From Dichetophora obliterata (lineage: Eukaryota > Arthropoda > Insecta > Diptera > Sciomyzidae): a DNA stretch of 64,000 nucleotides. Positions 11,525 to 24,000 of this stretch are shown here, one piece after another (position 1 is the stretch's first letter; each line of letters opens with the position of its first letter). The stretch is from NCBI GenBank assembly GCA_963920525.1, contig OY986437.1, positions 59,104,330 to 59,168,329 of the forward strand, given 5' to 3'. The translations under genes and the position numbers were made by a program. Below the pieces are notes generated by a model. The model was not told the origin of the DNA. It did no database searches and saw only the letters and a list, made by a program, of their open reading frames with translations.

Positions 11525-12807
11525 AGGGTATTCACGATGTGGTGTATTTGCCTTTGCATTGTGTATTTGTGAAAAATTTTTATGTTTATTAAATTTCGTA
11601 AAATTACGAAAACAAAATGCAGATTTAAAAAATCAGCCCTGTAGCAGAAATACCGAAACCCTAATGTATTTTTTGTAAATTTTGTTGTGTAGCAAATCAT
11701 TTCTACTCAAAATGGAGAAAGCTACCGGCTGCGCTGTGAGTTTATTAAATAAAAATGAATATTAACATGAAAAAGTAATGATGGCATCTTTTTCTTACGA
11801 CATTTTTTATAATTCTAATATATTAAATTTTTTCATTTTAAAGTTTTTTCCTAAATGACTTGGTTATTTATTATGTTGATTTTATATGATTTAAATACAA
11901 ATTCTAAATGTTTGATAGTTTAAATCATACTTGATTTTAAATACAAATTCCAGTTGTTTGATAGTTTAAAATCGTTTATTGAGCTTAAGGTTAAAGTTAG
12001 AACAATTAATTGTTCTAACGAATCTTTCCTAATAAACAACAACAAAGTTTTTTCGATATGAAAAGGAAAAAATCACTAGCTGATTTTATTGCAATTTCGG
12101 CCGTGCTAAAAGCTTCATCAGAAATCTTTGTGATACCCGTGCAAGCACACACTAGCGCACTGCACCACAGAGGCGATGAGATTTGCAAATCAAGTATGAT
12201 TTAAACTATCAAAAATTTAGAATTTGTATTTAAATCATATAAAATCAACATAGTTTTTTTTTTTTTTTTTTAGAACTATATTTGAGCTTAATGTCAAATA
12301 AATTCATGAAGAAAAAAGTCGCAACAACAAAAACTTTTTTGCATAGCAAACCGCCAAGCTAGACAGACTGTTTCGTTGATAGCTACATCAACTCTTCAGT
12401 AGTCTTCTGTGGATTTTGCAGTACCATCTACTTTAATGTTTATACGAACACCTTCTGTTTAATCAAAATAGAATTATTGTGCTGTATGCCGCCTTTTAAA
12501 GTAATGTTTTTCTACTTCTTTAACTTATGAAGTGCTACTTCATTAAGCTCATTAAGCTCAAATACAATTCTAGACAGATAAAATATTATAAAGTTTTAGA
12601 ATTGTAAAAAAACAATATAGTAATTAATATTAATATAATTTAGTGTTTGCTTAAATTTTTTGATTTCTGCAGCTAAATGATGATTTCAATTTAGATTTGC
12701 AAGCAAAAGTATATACAAAAATCAAATGATTTTAAAAATACAAGACTTTATAAAAAGTTCGTTTACAAAAAGTTGAAAATATTGTAAAAATTTATCACAA
12801 ATACCCC
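11525..12807. mobile_element. TA-flanked inverted-repeat element with nested hairpin insertion
   Basis: The left end AGGGTATTCACGATGTGG and the right end (reverse complement GGGGTATTTGTGATAAATTT) are flanked by TA at 11523-11524 and 12808-12809. Two internal blocks match the simpler 339-base relative at 50496-50834: the GTGAGTTTATTAAATAAAAAT stretch near 11735, and the end near 12720-12805. The extra sequence between these blocks is an insertion of about 950 bases that includes the hairpin at 11873-12251. Confidence 0.6.
11873..12251. repeat. 65-base near-perfect inverted repeat (hairpin element)
   Basis: The arm 11873-11937 is the reverse complement of 12187-12251 with about one mismatch in 65. 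Half of the arm is repeated again inside the loop (11935-11975). The loop also holds an exact 24-base palindrome at 11996-12019 (GTTAGAACAATT and its complement). Such arms could form a stable stem; probably a MITE. Confidence 0.75.
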
Positions 12808-12847
12808 TATTGTACTCCAACTCTGTCATACGCTGTACCCTGATAAT

Positions 12848-13230
12848 GGCCGTATTCAGCGCAGACAACTGTTGTGAACTGTAATGGTAGCGCTACCTTA
12901 GTGCGCGATGTTTTTCTCTGAATGTGTTGCTTCTCTACACGTCAGAAGTTAGTTTCAATTTAATTATATATAATTTTTATGTAAATTTCATTCAATTGCA
13001 AAGGTTTCTCACTTGAATTTGCTGCGTCCTTTCTGTGTTTGTTAACTTTACAGCATCAGTAGCAGCATCTGACTGTTAACCAAATAGATATATTTATGTA
13101 GCATAGAATAAGTTCGCTCGATTAAAAGGCATCCGCTATCTTATCAGTTTTTGTTAGCGCTCCCGAAATTCGACCATTCAGCGAATTTTCACTCAACAGT
13201 TGCTAACCGTTGTCTGCGCTGAATGCGGCC
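12848..13230. mobile_element. 383-base MITE with GGCCG inverted ends and AAT duplication
   Basis: Bases 12848-12882 pair with 13196-13230 over about 35 positions (GGCCGTATTCAGCGCAGACA on the left; GGCCGCATTCAGCGCAGACA as complement on the right). AAT flanks both ends. No coding capacity. Confidence 0.7.
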
Positions 13231-14774
13231 AATGATTAATTATTTTCAATAGTTTCGATTGACATACAAATTATTGTTTTCAGTTATTGCTCAGTGTAAA
13301 CCCAAGCTTATAACAAAATCTTTCTGACACACGATGAACACAGCCAATAAATGCAAAAGTGCAACATACAAGAAATGTCAAATGAAAATGAAAGAATACA
13401 AGTAACATTTCGACTTTTAGTATAGTGTTTTTGTGTAGGTTCTTTTGGAAATTATTTAGAATTAGGATATCTAGTTTAAAAATTTTTAGATAAATTATAC
13501 TCAAAGCAAAGTAAGAAATGAAAATATGTTAAAAAATTTAGTAACTTTGAGAGCAGCATAAAAAAGTGCATTCATTAAAAAACAAACACAGGTTCGAACA
13601 AAACTCCATGACGTACAAATCCAAGAAGTTCGTAGCTTTGAAAATGTAATAAATTCTCATTAGATAAGCAATTAAAAACTTCGAATAGGATTAATAAGCT
13701 ACTTAATTACTAATGTATCGTATTGCAAGAACCTCTGCATAGCATGTTTTATAAACAAACTTCCGGGACCTTGATTGATTTGTGACTGTAAAATAGCACA
13801 AAAAACAGGTCATACAAACAACTGCAAACTAGGGTGCGGGGCATTCAATTAACTAACCAAGTAGGTAAAACGACAAAAGTTTTTAACAAAATCAACTCAC
13901 AATTTATATTATGTATTTCGATATGTATTTAAGTTATTGCTCCTGCTGCTGACAATTCATGAATACCAACAAACGCATATCAACCAAATATCACAACAAA
14001 AATATAAATATTAGCACGCCAATTATTCATTCATACAAACTTATTTCTTATCACCAGATATGAGGCAATAAGATTGTAAACAGAAAAAAGTCAAACAAAA
14101 GACAAAACTGCAAACTAATCAACAAAATCTAACAATAATTATGATGATACAGCGAACTGTTCTTATTATTGTTAAGCTGCCCCTTTCCTGGGAATAGCTA
14201 TATAATTTATTTATGCATAGCATACAATTTATTCGTTGATGACACAAAAAGAGATAAAGATCGAATCAATAAAAAATTCATTTTCGAATACATATTAAGA
14301 AGTGTATCTTGAAGTTGCTTAAAATACTGATTTCTAACGGACTTTAATTCAATTTAAAATTAATTTATCAATTAATTAAATAAAAGCAGCACTTCAATGG
14401 CTTAAATTAATTTCTGTGGGCATTTGAGAAAAGACCTTATGTCGAGATAAGAAAATTTTCCAGGATTTCAATCATGTATGTATATAAAATTATAATATCC
14501 TTCGTTTACCATAATTTTTGTATTTTTACGATTTTTAGTTAAAGAGATATGGCATCGACAAGTCGTTCTCTTTCGACTTTTTTAAAAATTGCATTTGCCG
14601 CAACATTTCTCAAACAGTTTATGCATTTACATAGATATTACATTTTGACAAAACAACCTCTCTCCATTTAACTCAATATATTACTTGTCTTGACATAAAC
14701 TTTATGGAATGACCATGCAAAAAAGTTGGTGGACTACACTAGATAAAATACATAACCTGCTTAAGGTAATCAGC
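13231..14774. other. Gene-free intergenic DNA
   Basis: AT-rich sequence in which I find no gene, no paired repeat and no recognisable transposon. The open frame 13280-13504 on the - strand has no family signature. Confidence 0.4.
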
Positions 14775-14985
14775 CCAATTATGAATGATTTTTCCCGGGG
14801 AATCGGAAAAGGGAGTTTTCATTTTTAAGATAAAGTTCAAAAATATTTTGGAAATTTTTAATGCCTCATCAACCGTCAATATTCATGAGTGTAAGCAAAA
14901 AAAAATGTGATATCTTTATCTGGTATCTTAAAAATTAAAACTTCCTTTTCCAATTCCCCGCGAAAAATCATTCAGAATTCGGCAG
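14775..14985. repeat. Inverted repeat, about 55-base arms
   Basis: Bases 14775-14833 (GAATGATTTTTCCCGGGGAA, then GGAAAAGGGAGTTTTCATTTTTAAG-like) are mirrored at 14925-14985 with a few mismatches. A 90-base spacer separates them. Target duplications were not identified. Confidence 0.6.
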
Positions 14986-15290
14986 AATCTGATCCAGAAA
15001 AAAGGACCCCATATCGACGATGCCATAGCTATTTGTAGATCTCTTGTAGAAGGAGCAGTGCAGCACTGTCTGACAATATATAGCTGGACTTCAGACGGCA
15101 ACAAAAAGAAAATAACCACATCTATTAACAAGTACTTTAGGACGGAATCTGTGATCCTAGCAGCTACCCATATTGATTATTTAGGAAATGAAGCTCAATA
15201 TAGAGATTTCTACTGGCTACTAAAAAAAGGCCTGCTAAATTAGCGGCCAAGGCTCTAACAGAAATAATCTATATTCTAAATAAACCATTT
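14986..15290 (+). other. Unrecognised open frame, possible gene or transposon remnant
   Basis: A + frame stays open from about 15010 to the stop at 15241 (roughly 76 codons including DDAIAICRSLVEGAVQHC and FRTESVILAATHIDYLGNEA). Its composition looks more protein-like than neighbouring frames. I cannot assign it to a family. It lies just upstream of an RNase H remnant and may belong to the same decayed element. Confidence 0.3.
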
Positions 15291-15594
15291 ACTTTTACTG
15301 TAATAAACTAAACAGTAATCATTCAAGAAACAACTGCGGGATCCAACATATTCTAAATTACTTGCAATCTATTAATATGCCATTACCAGAAAAACCCTCA
15401 GAAATGTACTTTAAGAAATTAACTTTAACATCGACACAAGCTTCAACGAATTTAGTAAAAAAGATTGCAACCCTTCTATTTTCAAATCAAAATATCTTTC
15501 AATCGAAGACGGAACATGCCAGGAAAGTATAGCTACCTAATCAGTGGTAGAACAAATGGACAATAATTCCTTTAATACATTAGAGCAGGGATTT

Positions 15595-15960
15595 TTGGCG
15601 CTACATGCAGGGATATTTAATGCATAATTAGTTGCCATGAAAGCTGGAATTCAATATGCAACGATTAAAAATATAGACACAATAATTTGCTCTGATAGTC
15701 TAAGTGTCTTAAAATCACTACAAAATAAAAAAGTACGACGCTCAAATTCAGTTTAAGAGAGTGGACACAATCTCCTTATATCAACATTATCCGTAAAACA
15801 CAATTAATTGCATACTACGCAAACATAACGTTCTCAATGAAATATAATTAGGAAAACCATAAGTTCCACTTGATGGTGCAAAATGGCCAAGAAGCCCAGC
15901 ACCTCTGTATACTCTAAAAATTCATTTGTAAAATATCGTAATAAATAAATATTAACCTGT
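15595..15960 (+). mobile_element. Decayed RNase H remnant of a non-LTR retrotransposon
   Basis: The + frame near 15613-15735 reads LVAMKAGIQYATIKNIDTI followed by ICSDSLSVLKSLQ, the catalytic-Asp SDS core typical of the C-terminal RNase H in I/R1-type LINEs. Stops interrupt both sides. The remainder to 15960 is too decayed to read. Confidence 0.5.
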
Positions 15961-16828
15961 AAGATACTAGCTGATTTTCTCAAAAGTCCGTTTTCAAATC
16001 ATATTATTTTTGCATTCTATTTTTTAAAATACACCATTGTGTAGATGTGCTCAAGATGAAAACAAGAAATTACGAAATGCTTGTTTTATATTTGTGCAAA
16101 ATACGACACTGCAAAATTTTCTTTAATATATATCTAAACAAACAATTTTGTGAAGCTGTGAACCTATTTTTTGTTCTCCTGAAAAGTAAGCAATTCCGAA
16201 AGAAGTTGTTTTGCCATAAGTCCACAGATTTTACTTCAGTTAATTTATGTGTGAGTTGTTTTTTATATACGAAGAAAAAAAAAATATTCTGTATATTACT
16301 TGTTCATGCACCCCGGTGTTTAAGACCTTTAGTAGATAAAAATATTAAAAGAGTTACACCAAAGGGTTTCCAGGTCTTATACGTTAAGTTTATTTTATGT
16401 ATAAACATGATAACACAGGAGAACAAATGGTTTTTTCGAAATAAGCAAGGCATATAATAATTTATTCTAGAGGAATTTAAAATTTTTGTCTGAGGGTTAC
16501 TAGCAAGAATGTAAAAAAGTTATTTTTCTTTTAAGTTAATTATATATTTTGAAGGTATGACCGATTTCAATCGTTTTTAAATATTTTATAATTAAAAATT
16601 AACAAAGTTTAAATATTTTCATATATAGTTGAATTATCTCCAGTAATTTTGAAGATATAAGCCCTCAAAATTGAATAATATTTAAAATTTTGCTTAATAC
16701 GCATTTTTGAAACCATTGGCCAGATCTATCTAGATTTTTTTCACCAAAATGCATATTGCATGTTGTACAAGATTTTGAATCTTATCAATTTGTAAAGCTA
16801 ATATCTTCAAAACTACCTCATATAATGC
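15961..16828. other. Gene-free AT-rich DNA
   Basis: The 136-codon open frame at 16047-16457 is rich in Lys, Phe and Cys with no motif; I regard it as chance. No other structure seen. Confidence 0.4.
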
Positions 16829-16836
16829 AATTATAT

Positions 16837-17706
16837 TAGGCTTGGGCATTTTAGTTCACTAAAAAGATCGCTCTTTTTAGTTCAGTTGAGTTTAATGAAC
16901 TAGTTCGTTCATATAGTTCTTTTAGTTCAGTTAGTTCGTTCGCTCTTTTAGTTCGTTTCGTGCACTCGTTCATGTTGTTAGTTCGTTAGGTCTTATAGTT
17001 CGTTTTGTGTTTCAGATCGTTAGGTATGTTAGCTCGTTGTATTTTTTAGTTCAATAGGTCTTTTAGTTTGTTTTGTTTGCTCTTTCATGATCGGATCAAG
17101 CGCGTCGGAAGCGAATTTCATCTGGGGGGAAAGTACAAATGGGGGGGCAGTACAAATGGTGGTGCAAAAAAAGTTAACCAAAATTTCTTCACATGAAACA
17201 TGAAGAAGAGAGAAAGAAGAGGAAATTATATAATACAAAAATATTATCGTTGTAAAAAAACTGATATTTTGAATAACTTTTCCTTTTAAATTGTTTATCT
17301 AGCTAAAAAAGTGGGGGGGCAACTGCCCACCTTGCCCCCCCGCTTCCGCACCAATGGATCGGATCTATAAAATGAAACGAACTATATGACCGAATCAATC
17401 ATTAACTGCGGACATAGAAGAAATTTACATAAAAATACTACATATGGGGCATTCCACACAATATTTGCCACAAAAATTGGTTTTTGCAAAAAAGTTTTAC
17501 CGTTCATTAGTATCAAGCTGTATCAGCACGGACTCAAACCATTGTTGAGTAAAACAAAATTTTTTCTAGTTCATTTCGACCTGACTCGCTGCAAAATCGA
17601 CTGAACTAAAAGAACTAAAAGAACGAGAATCAACGAACTAGTTCACATAGTTCTTGAGTGCGAATAGTTCAATTGAACTAGTTCGTTCGTGAACTACCCA
17701 AGCCTA
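16837..17706. mobile_element. Foldback element of TAGTTCGTT subrepeats with 8-base duplication
   Basis: The ends TAGGCTTGGG and CCCAAGCCTA are exact complements. The arms consist of repeated TTAGTTCGTT/AACGAACTA words (16850-17085 and 17600-17697). AATTATAT flanks both ends exactly (16829-16836 and 17707-17714), the 8-base signature of hAT elements. A separate 259-base repeat is nested inside at 17098-17356. Confidence 0.85.
17098..17356 (-). repeat. Poly-G/C-bearing repeat, copy 1, nested
   Basis: Begins AAGCGCGTCGGAAGCG and ends CGCTTCCGCACC, with GGGGGG and CCCCCC runs near both ends. The flanks share GATCGGATC (17089-17097 and 17357-17365). It is the reverse complement of the copy at 62695-62948 and related to the fragment at 39346-39492. 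No coding capacity. Confidence 0.75.
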
Positions 17707-18061
17707 AATTATATGTACAGACATTGAAAATTCGAAACTCTTTCGATCGAACTTGGTCAATGTGCTCAAAAGAAATAGTCAAGTTATTAAAAAAAAACCA
17801 GTTGTTCTTCATATTTTTGTTGGCAAAAAATAGACGCCATTTTTGAAATCTGCTTTTTCACATTGAGTGGCTTTTTCACATTGCTTTTGACTCGGGAGTT
17901 GGAGTTTATTTTTTTTTTTGAAGCTCCCGCTCATTTGATTTCCCGTCATTTTTTTATTTTCTGCAAATCTCACTAGCGAACTCGTACAGTTTTAGTATCT
18001 CCTGCTTATTTATAAATACTTGGAGGTCCTTGCGCGCGAGCTCGAGCAGTTTTTTTAATTT

Positions 18062-18960
18062 ATGTATCTCTCGTTTCCGAGCACGAGCTGCAACCTACAT
18101 GACAGCGAGAGAATCAAGAGCCATGTTAAGAACCGCTCGCGAGCGGACGTTTTTTCCAAGCGTGGTTGCGATGTTCAAGGCATAATTCTACTCAAAGAAA
18201 TTAGAAGTATCCTGGCTCGTAGACTACCTGATCACTGTAATGTTTTCCAAGCCAAAATAATGACAATTAAGGAAGTTGCAACATGGCTCTCAGAGAATGT
18301 CTTCTCAAAACGGAAAATATACATTTTCTCGGACAGCCAAGCTGCGATCAAATCAATGGAGCAAGTGCCCATCAATTCTAAAGTAGCCAAAGAATGCCGT
18401 GCTGCATTAAGCAAAATGTTTAACTTTTTTAACATCATCTTAATATGGCTACCAGGGCATAAGGGCATACGAGGAAACGAAAAAAAAGACGAGCTTGCTA
18501 AAAACGGTATCTCGGTGACATAGTGTCACTATCAAACTGCTGCTCAAAGAGTGCACCGCATCAAAAGCCAACTTTGGATGGGCTGAACTCTCAACCTGTA
18601 GAAAAACAGGGCTTATCTGACCGTTTCTAGACCTAAAGCGTTCGAGAGGCCTTCCCTCGCTGTGAATACTAGAGGTAGCCACGGTAGTGGCCGTTACCAC
18701 AGGTCACTGCTTAATACGCAGACATGCCCTCCAGACTGGGAGTCATCGTCCCCAAACATCTGGAGTCGTTCTTCTTTTCTGATCTTGACAACCTGTCAAG
18801 GACAAGCTTCAAACGTCTAATAAGCTTCACCAAAAGTTCAATGTGGTTCCACTCGGACTAAAGGCCAAGTGTGCAACGGTATCACAATGGACCTTATTGG
18901 TCTAAGTGAGCCGAGGTATGTGCGGTATGTTTTACGCACACGCAACTGCTGCCGCCTCAA
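18062..18960 (+). mobile_element. RNase H end of a Jockey/R1-like non-LTR retrotransposon
   Basis: An open frame to the stop at 18521 holds RNase H features: LARRLPDHCNVFQAK, then IYIFSDSQAAIKSME (catalytic Asp), then LIWLPGHKGIRGNEKKDELA (the conserved WxPGH block and last Asp). Downstream, frame-broken text still resembles the C-terminal tail of these polyproteins. The 5' parts (endonuclease, reverse transcriptase) are absent, which is unusual for a 5'-truncating LINE only in that the 3' end is also eroded. Confidence 0.75.
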
Positions 18961-21055
18961 CCTACCGTGCTTGCTTATTTATGTTTAGAAATAACATTAC
19001 AAGGGTTCTTCAAATGGTTTTTGAAGTTCAGATAAACGACTAATTTTAACAAAAACATATTCACAATTATTCAGCAATTTTTAAATGCAAATTATGGTAT
19101 CTTTATTACGATAAACGATTCTTGAGCGGATGTGAGAAAAAAATTATCTTAATTTTCGAAAAATATGATGTGTTTTTATAGTATCATTATTTTGAACAAC
19201 TTATTATATTGGTACCTTTAAAGTTTGAACCTAAAGCAATTCCGCAGAAGAACAATTTAAAGCGTCTTGTAAAATGTAAAATCAAACAAATTAAACTACA
19301 AAATCGATTATAGCATTTAAGAAAGTTCGATCTTTTTTGCCAAAAATACGCTTCTCACACATCTTATATATTAATACGCAAACATTAAATGTTGTACACT
19401 TTTTTGATATTTATTTTAGAATAAGGGCAATGGAACGTATATCATTCGAAAGGTACTGCACCATAGATGTGCTGAATCATGTTAGATTTTAAATTAATGA
19501 CCTCTCACTTTTGATGTAAAACGAGATTAAAGTGGAAAAAAAGGAAATAAAAAACATATAAAAACTTTAACAGATATTAGTTAACTAGTTAAAGCTTTAA
19601 AAAACCATTTCAAAGAGGTTCTTATCTGTAATACTTTTTAAGTTATTGCAAATTATGCAAATTATGACAAAGTATAACTGATGACACCTATGAAAGCTAT
19701 TTTTTGCTATACTTTCGCTTATAGCTGAACGGTATACGAAAGTTTTTTTGGGTAATGTTTTACAGATAATTTGACTAGAGTTTAAGCACGTACTGAAAAA
19801 TTGGCCCTTAATAGTTGAGAGTAATATCTTTCTCAAAAACGTAGTCCTACAGAAATTAAATAGTTAATTTTCGATACATAACTTTTAGCAATTTATCGCG
19901 CTGTCAAATATTTTAGTAATTTTTTTAGAAAGAAGGCAATTCATTATTTGCACAGATAACAAACCAAATCTCCATAGTATATTTGATAAAAAACGTTCAT
20001 TTTCTCATCCTGGCGTATGAGTTACTAGATGATCGATACAATCAAAATACTTTGCCCTAATATGCGAAAAGAAACAAATGATTGGTCATCAAGTTGTATT
20101 AACTGTATAAAATATACTGCCTTGACGTGTCCCGCCAACAGTCCTTCGGGATCTAGCAACCAAAGTAACATTTACCTAAAGCGGTCTTTTTATATATTTA
20201 TTTATTTTATTAATTCATGTGTAATAACTAAGCCCTACTTGGCCAATTACTCTATAACAAAGTATATTGAAAAGTATTTTTGATCAGAATTTAAAAAAAA
20301 ATATTATTTTTTAACACTTTTTAGGTTTCGACCCCTTTGCGCGAAATTATCGTATGTGCGGTTTTTTAAATTAATTTTTTGATGCAAATTTGTTCTATAG
20401 CCCACAACGTATCAAGTAAAATATTGCACCTGGTAAAAGTTGCGCTAAAACTTTACTGTATATTTCTGATTTTGGTATTGCAAGCTAAAGAACAGAAAAG
20501 ACGCTCTCCTGGAAAATTTAGTTTTTTTGCCACATACCATAATCTCTCGCAAAGGCGTCGATATGTTTGTTTAGTCGTAGTCTTTGTCTTTTCGTTTTTT
20601 ATCTAATATCTACATTTTATAGTTTTAGGGAACCATTCGATTTAAAAAAAAAAAGAGTATAACAGATGCCATCACTTCGGCCGACTGGATTTATTGAAAA
20701 TTATCAAAATGAAATTACGAAAGTATCAGCTCTCAAAGCTATCTGTTCGATAACAAATAGTTTGTGTAGAATTTTCGAAAATTAACTGATAAGCTGCGAT
20801 TATTATATATCAGCTGATTTCAATGTGCATTCTTATTGTTCTTATATTTAATTCCGAATACATAGAAATATACTATTTTTTCATATGTCTTGCAATTTCA
20901 TGCACTTTATTTGCATTCATAGATAAGGTTTACAATAATATATCAACAGAGGTTTTTTTTTGTACGAAACACAACAAAATAATGTAACATTTCATTTCAG
21001 AATACTCGCAAATACTGTGTTATCGAACATGCTGAAAACAGAGATTTGCTAGACC
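18961..21055. other. Intergenic DNA upstream of Start1
   Basis: No gene is seen. Bases 19395-19545 belong to a dispersed repeat that recurs inverted at 26080-26210 (shared TATCATTCGAAA and AATTAATGACC blocks). The Start1 promoter and 5' untranslated region should lie at the right end; a leader intron may exist because TTTCAG occurs at about 20995. Confidence 0.45.
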
Positions 21056-24000
21056 ATGTCCCAATATGATGACGATGAACTACGTCACTCTGCCAGAATA
21101 TTAATCAATCAAACACGCTCAATGAGTTATCGTGGAGTTGGAGGAGGTGGAGGCGGCGGTTTTGGTGGCAGCCTATCCGGTCATCTACCGCCCGCTTTTG
21201 ATATCAGTTAGTAATGCATACACTAAATTTTCATTATATTTAATGATCATTCTTTTCTCTCGTTCTCTTTCTCTCTTGATCTTTGTAGCTCGCACACATT
21301 CCATTAATTTAATAACTGAGGAATTCCTGGGCGGCTACATGCAGGATGGACGCATGTCTGTGGTGCGACGTTTCTTTTGTCTTTTTGTGACTTTCGATTT
21401 ATTCTTTGTATCATTGTTGTGGCTCATTTGCATTATGGTAATAATGGTGCATCATTGTTTTTTTTTTATTTTTATATTCATTGAATATTTGTTTTAGATA
21501 AACGGCGATAACATTTTCCAGGCATTTCAAAAACAAATCGTACACTATACCGTCTATACATCGTTATTCGATGTAGTTGCTGCAGCTATCTGCCGCTTTA
21601 TAGTTTTAATATTTTTCTATGCTTTATTGTATGTAAATCATTGGCTGATAATAGCGGTATGTATTTTGAGAGTATTTTCATTATTAATGTTTAAAACTCT
21701 TTCATCATCCCCTTTTCAGCTGTCCACAAGCGGTTCTTGCTTGTTTTTAATATCCAAAGTTTTTGTATTCAACGTAAGTTTGTGAAGATTTCTTCATTAA
21801 TTAACTTTAATAAATACATACATTTTAGTGGGTTGAATCAAGTCAACAAGTTTTCGAAGTTATACTCATAATAACCTCCTTTGTGTTAGCCTGGGGAGAA
21901 GCATGGTTTTTGGACTGTCGTGTTATACCACAGGAACGTCATGCTAGGCGTTACTTTACGGGTTAGCACTTCGTATTTTTTTAAAAATTTGGAAATTTAA
22001 CTATTTTTTAAAATTTTCTTTAGATGCGAACTCATCTGATCGTTCACCATTAATGGCACCTTTTTTGGCTTCAGAAGGTGAACCAAATATGCCCGAAAGT
22101 GTAGCAAATTTTTATTCGCCCTTAGATTCGGCGCCGAATAGCGATGATGATGACGAGCAGGTGAGAATAAACGGATTCTTGTACTTTAAGTATATGTTTG
22201 TGATATAATAAATATTCATAAAAAATGGTACCCATTGAACAATCCGGAATCAATGAGACTTGCAAGATTGCAGTCAGGTTTAAAAAGGAAAATCTAAGAA
22301 TTTGCGTCTAGAAAGAAAGTTAAAAAAATGCTTTCGAAAAGCTAGTCATAATTTCTTTATAACAAATTTTATAAAAACGTAATGTACATTTCCTACCTCA
22401 CTGAAGTAAGGTCATTTGCGATATATTTTGATTCATGCAGTTCGTTTCATTATATTTTTGAAAATAATAAACTTTGTAATTTTTTAATTTTTACGATACC
22501 CCAAATGCTGGTTGGTCCAAATATTAAAATAAAAATTGGAAAATTTTTAATTTATGTAATAAAATATGTTATTTGGACATTTTTAACATATTCAAAAAAT
22601 GTATGCGAAAGCAAAAAACACTTAATTCTCCCATTTCTGCCATTCCAATTGTAATATAAATTAATATAGATTTAAATTTCAAACGTTCCTATATTTAAAA
22701 CCGTACAATTGTGCTTAAATTTTGAAGAGAAGTAGTAAAAACCTTACTGTATAGGCAATTGTTTTAAGAAAGTAACCCGGCGTCTTGACAGGCGGTAATC
22801 CATTGCTTACCATCTGTCAAATTCCATTGCAAGCAATGGCTATATTTCAAGGGTGGGTTTTGTCATATAACGAAATCAGCATATAATTTTATCATTTATT
22901 ATATAAATTTATTATTTTATAAGCTTAAAAATAAGAATAACGCCCCTCTTTACACTGCTGTAAAAATAATGTAAAGACAACTTAGATCAAATAATTTATA
23001 AGTTTTGTAATGGATAGCTTGATGTCCTAATTTAAGTCGCATTCAAAATCTGGGTTATATTCCAAAAAGTTTTTCGAATTTTTGCATGAGTAGATTCATT
23101 TAAGGTGCATGAATGGAAAGTGTTCAAAATGAAGCATAAAACATAAAAAAACAAGGTCTCATGCTCTGTTTTATACTGAATTTTATTATAATTAATAAAA
23201 AAAATGTTCGTAAAACTTTATGGTGTGCTGTATAAATTTTACTTAGACGTACAGTGTTGCGCAAAACAATATAGCAACAAAATCAGTGCGCTGCTACAAA
23301 ATCGTGTATCTTTTTAAATATTGGGGACACACAAAAATGATTATAGGAACCAAAGCATATATTCATACATCATATTAAAAACAAATCATTATTAAAATTG
23401 GTTTTGTTTTCTTTATTAAATTAAAAATTAATGTGACTACAAATTAATTTGTCTGAGAGCAAAACAAAAGCAACATAATTAATATTTGGTGTTAGATCCC
23501 TTATTATTGATAACCGCTGCACATCTGAGCGGCATCGACTCTATTAAGTTAGATATGTTGGTATTAGGTATTTGTTCCCAAATAAGTTTCAGGACTTCAT
23601 ACAGTGCAGTCTTATTGGAAAATCTTTGACCAGAAACTTTTACCTTCAAAATTCCAAAAAGATTTTCAATGGAACTCATTGTGATTGTGCCGGCCATTCA
23701 AGGACTTGAATCCCGTTACCTCTTATGTAATCTTTGATGAGCTTTGAAGTGTACTTTGGGTCGTTGTCGGGCTGAAAGGTTCACTGAAGCGACATATTCC
23801 ACTCTGCATGTGGTCGCACCTTGCTTCCTAAAATGTCTTTATATACAAATCGATCCATAATTCCATAGATTTTTTGAAATAGTTCTACTTATTTTTAGGA
23901 AAAACAAGTCCAGACTATAATACCACCGTCTCCGTGCTTAAAATTTATTTTGCAGTTTCGGGCTTTAAGTCTTTAAGTACTTGGGCGGCGCTGTACCGTG

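Noticed and set aside
16047..16457. 136-codon open frame on the + strand
   Set aside because: Lys/Phe/Cys-rich translation of AT-rich DNA with no domain, signal peptide or splice context.
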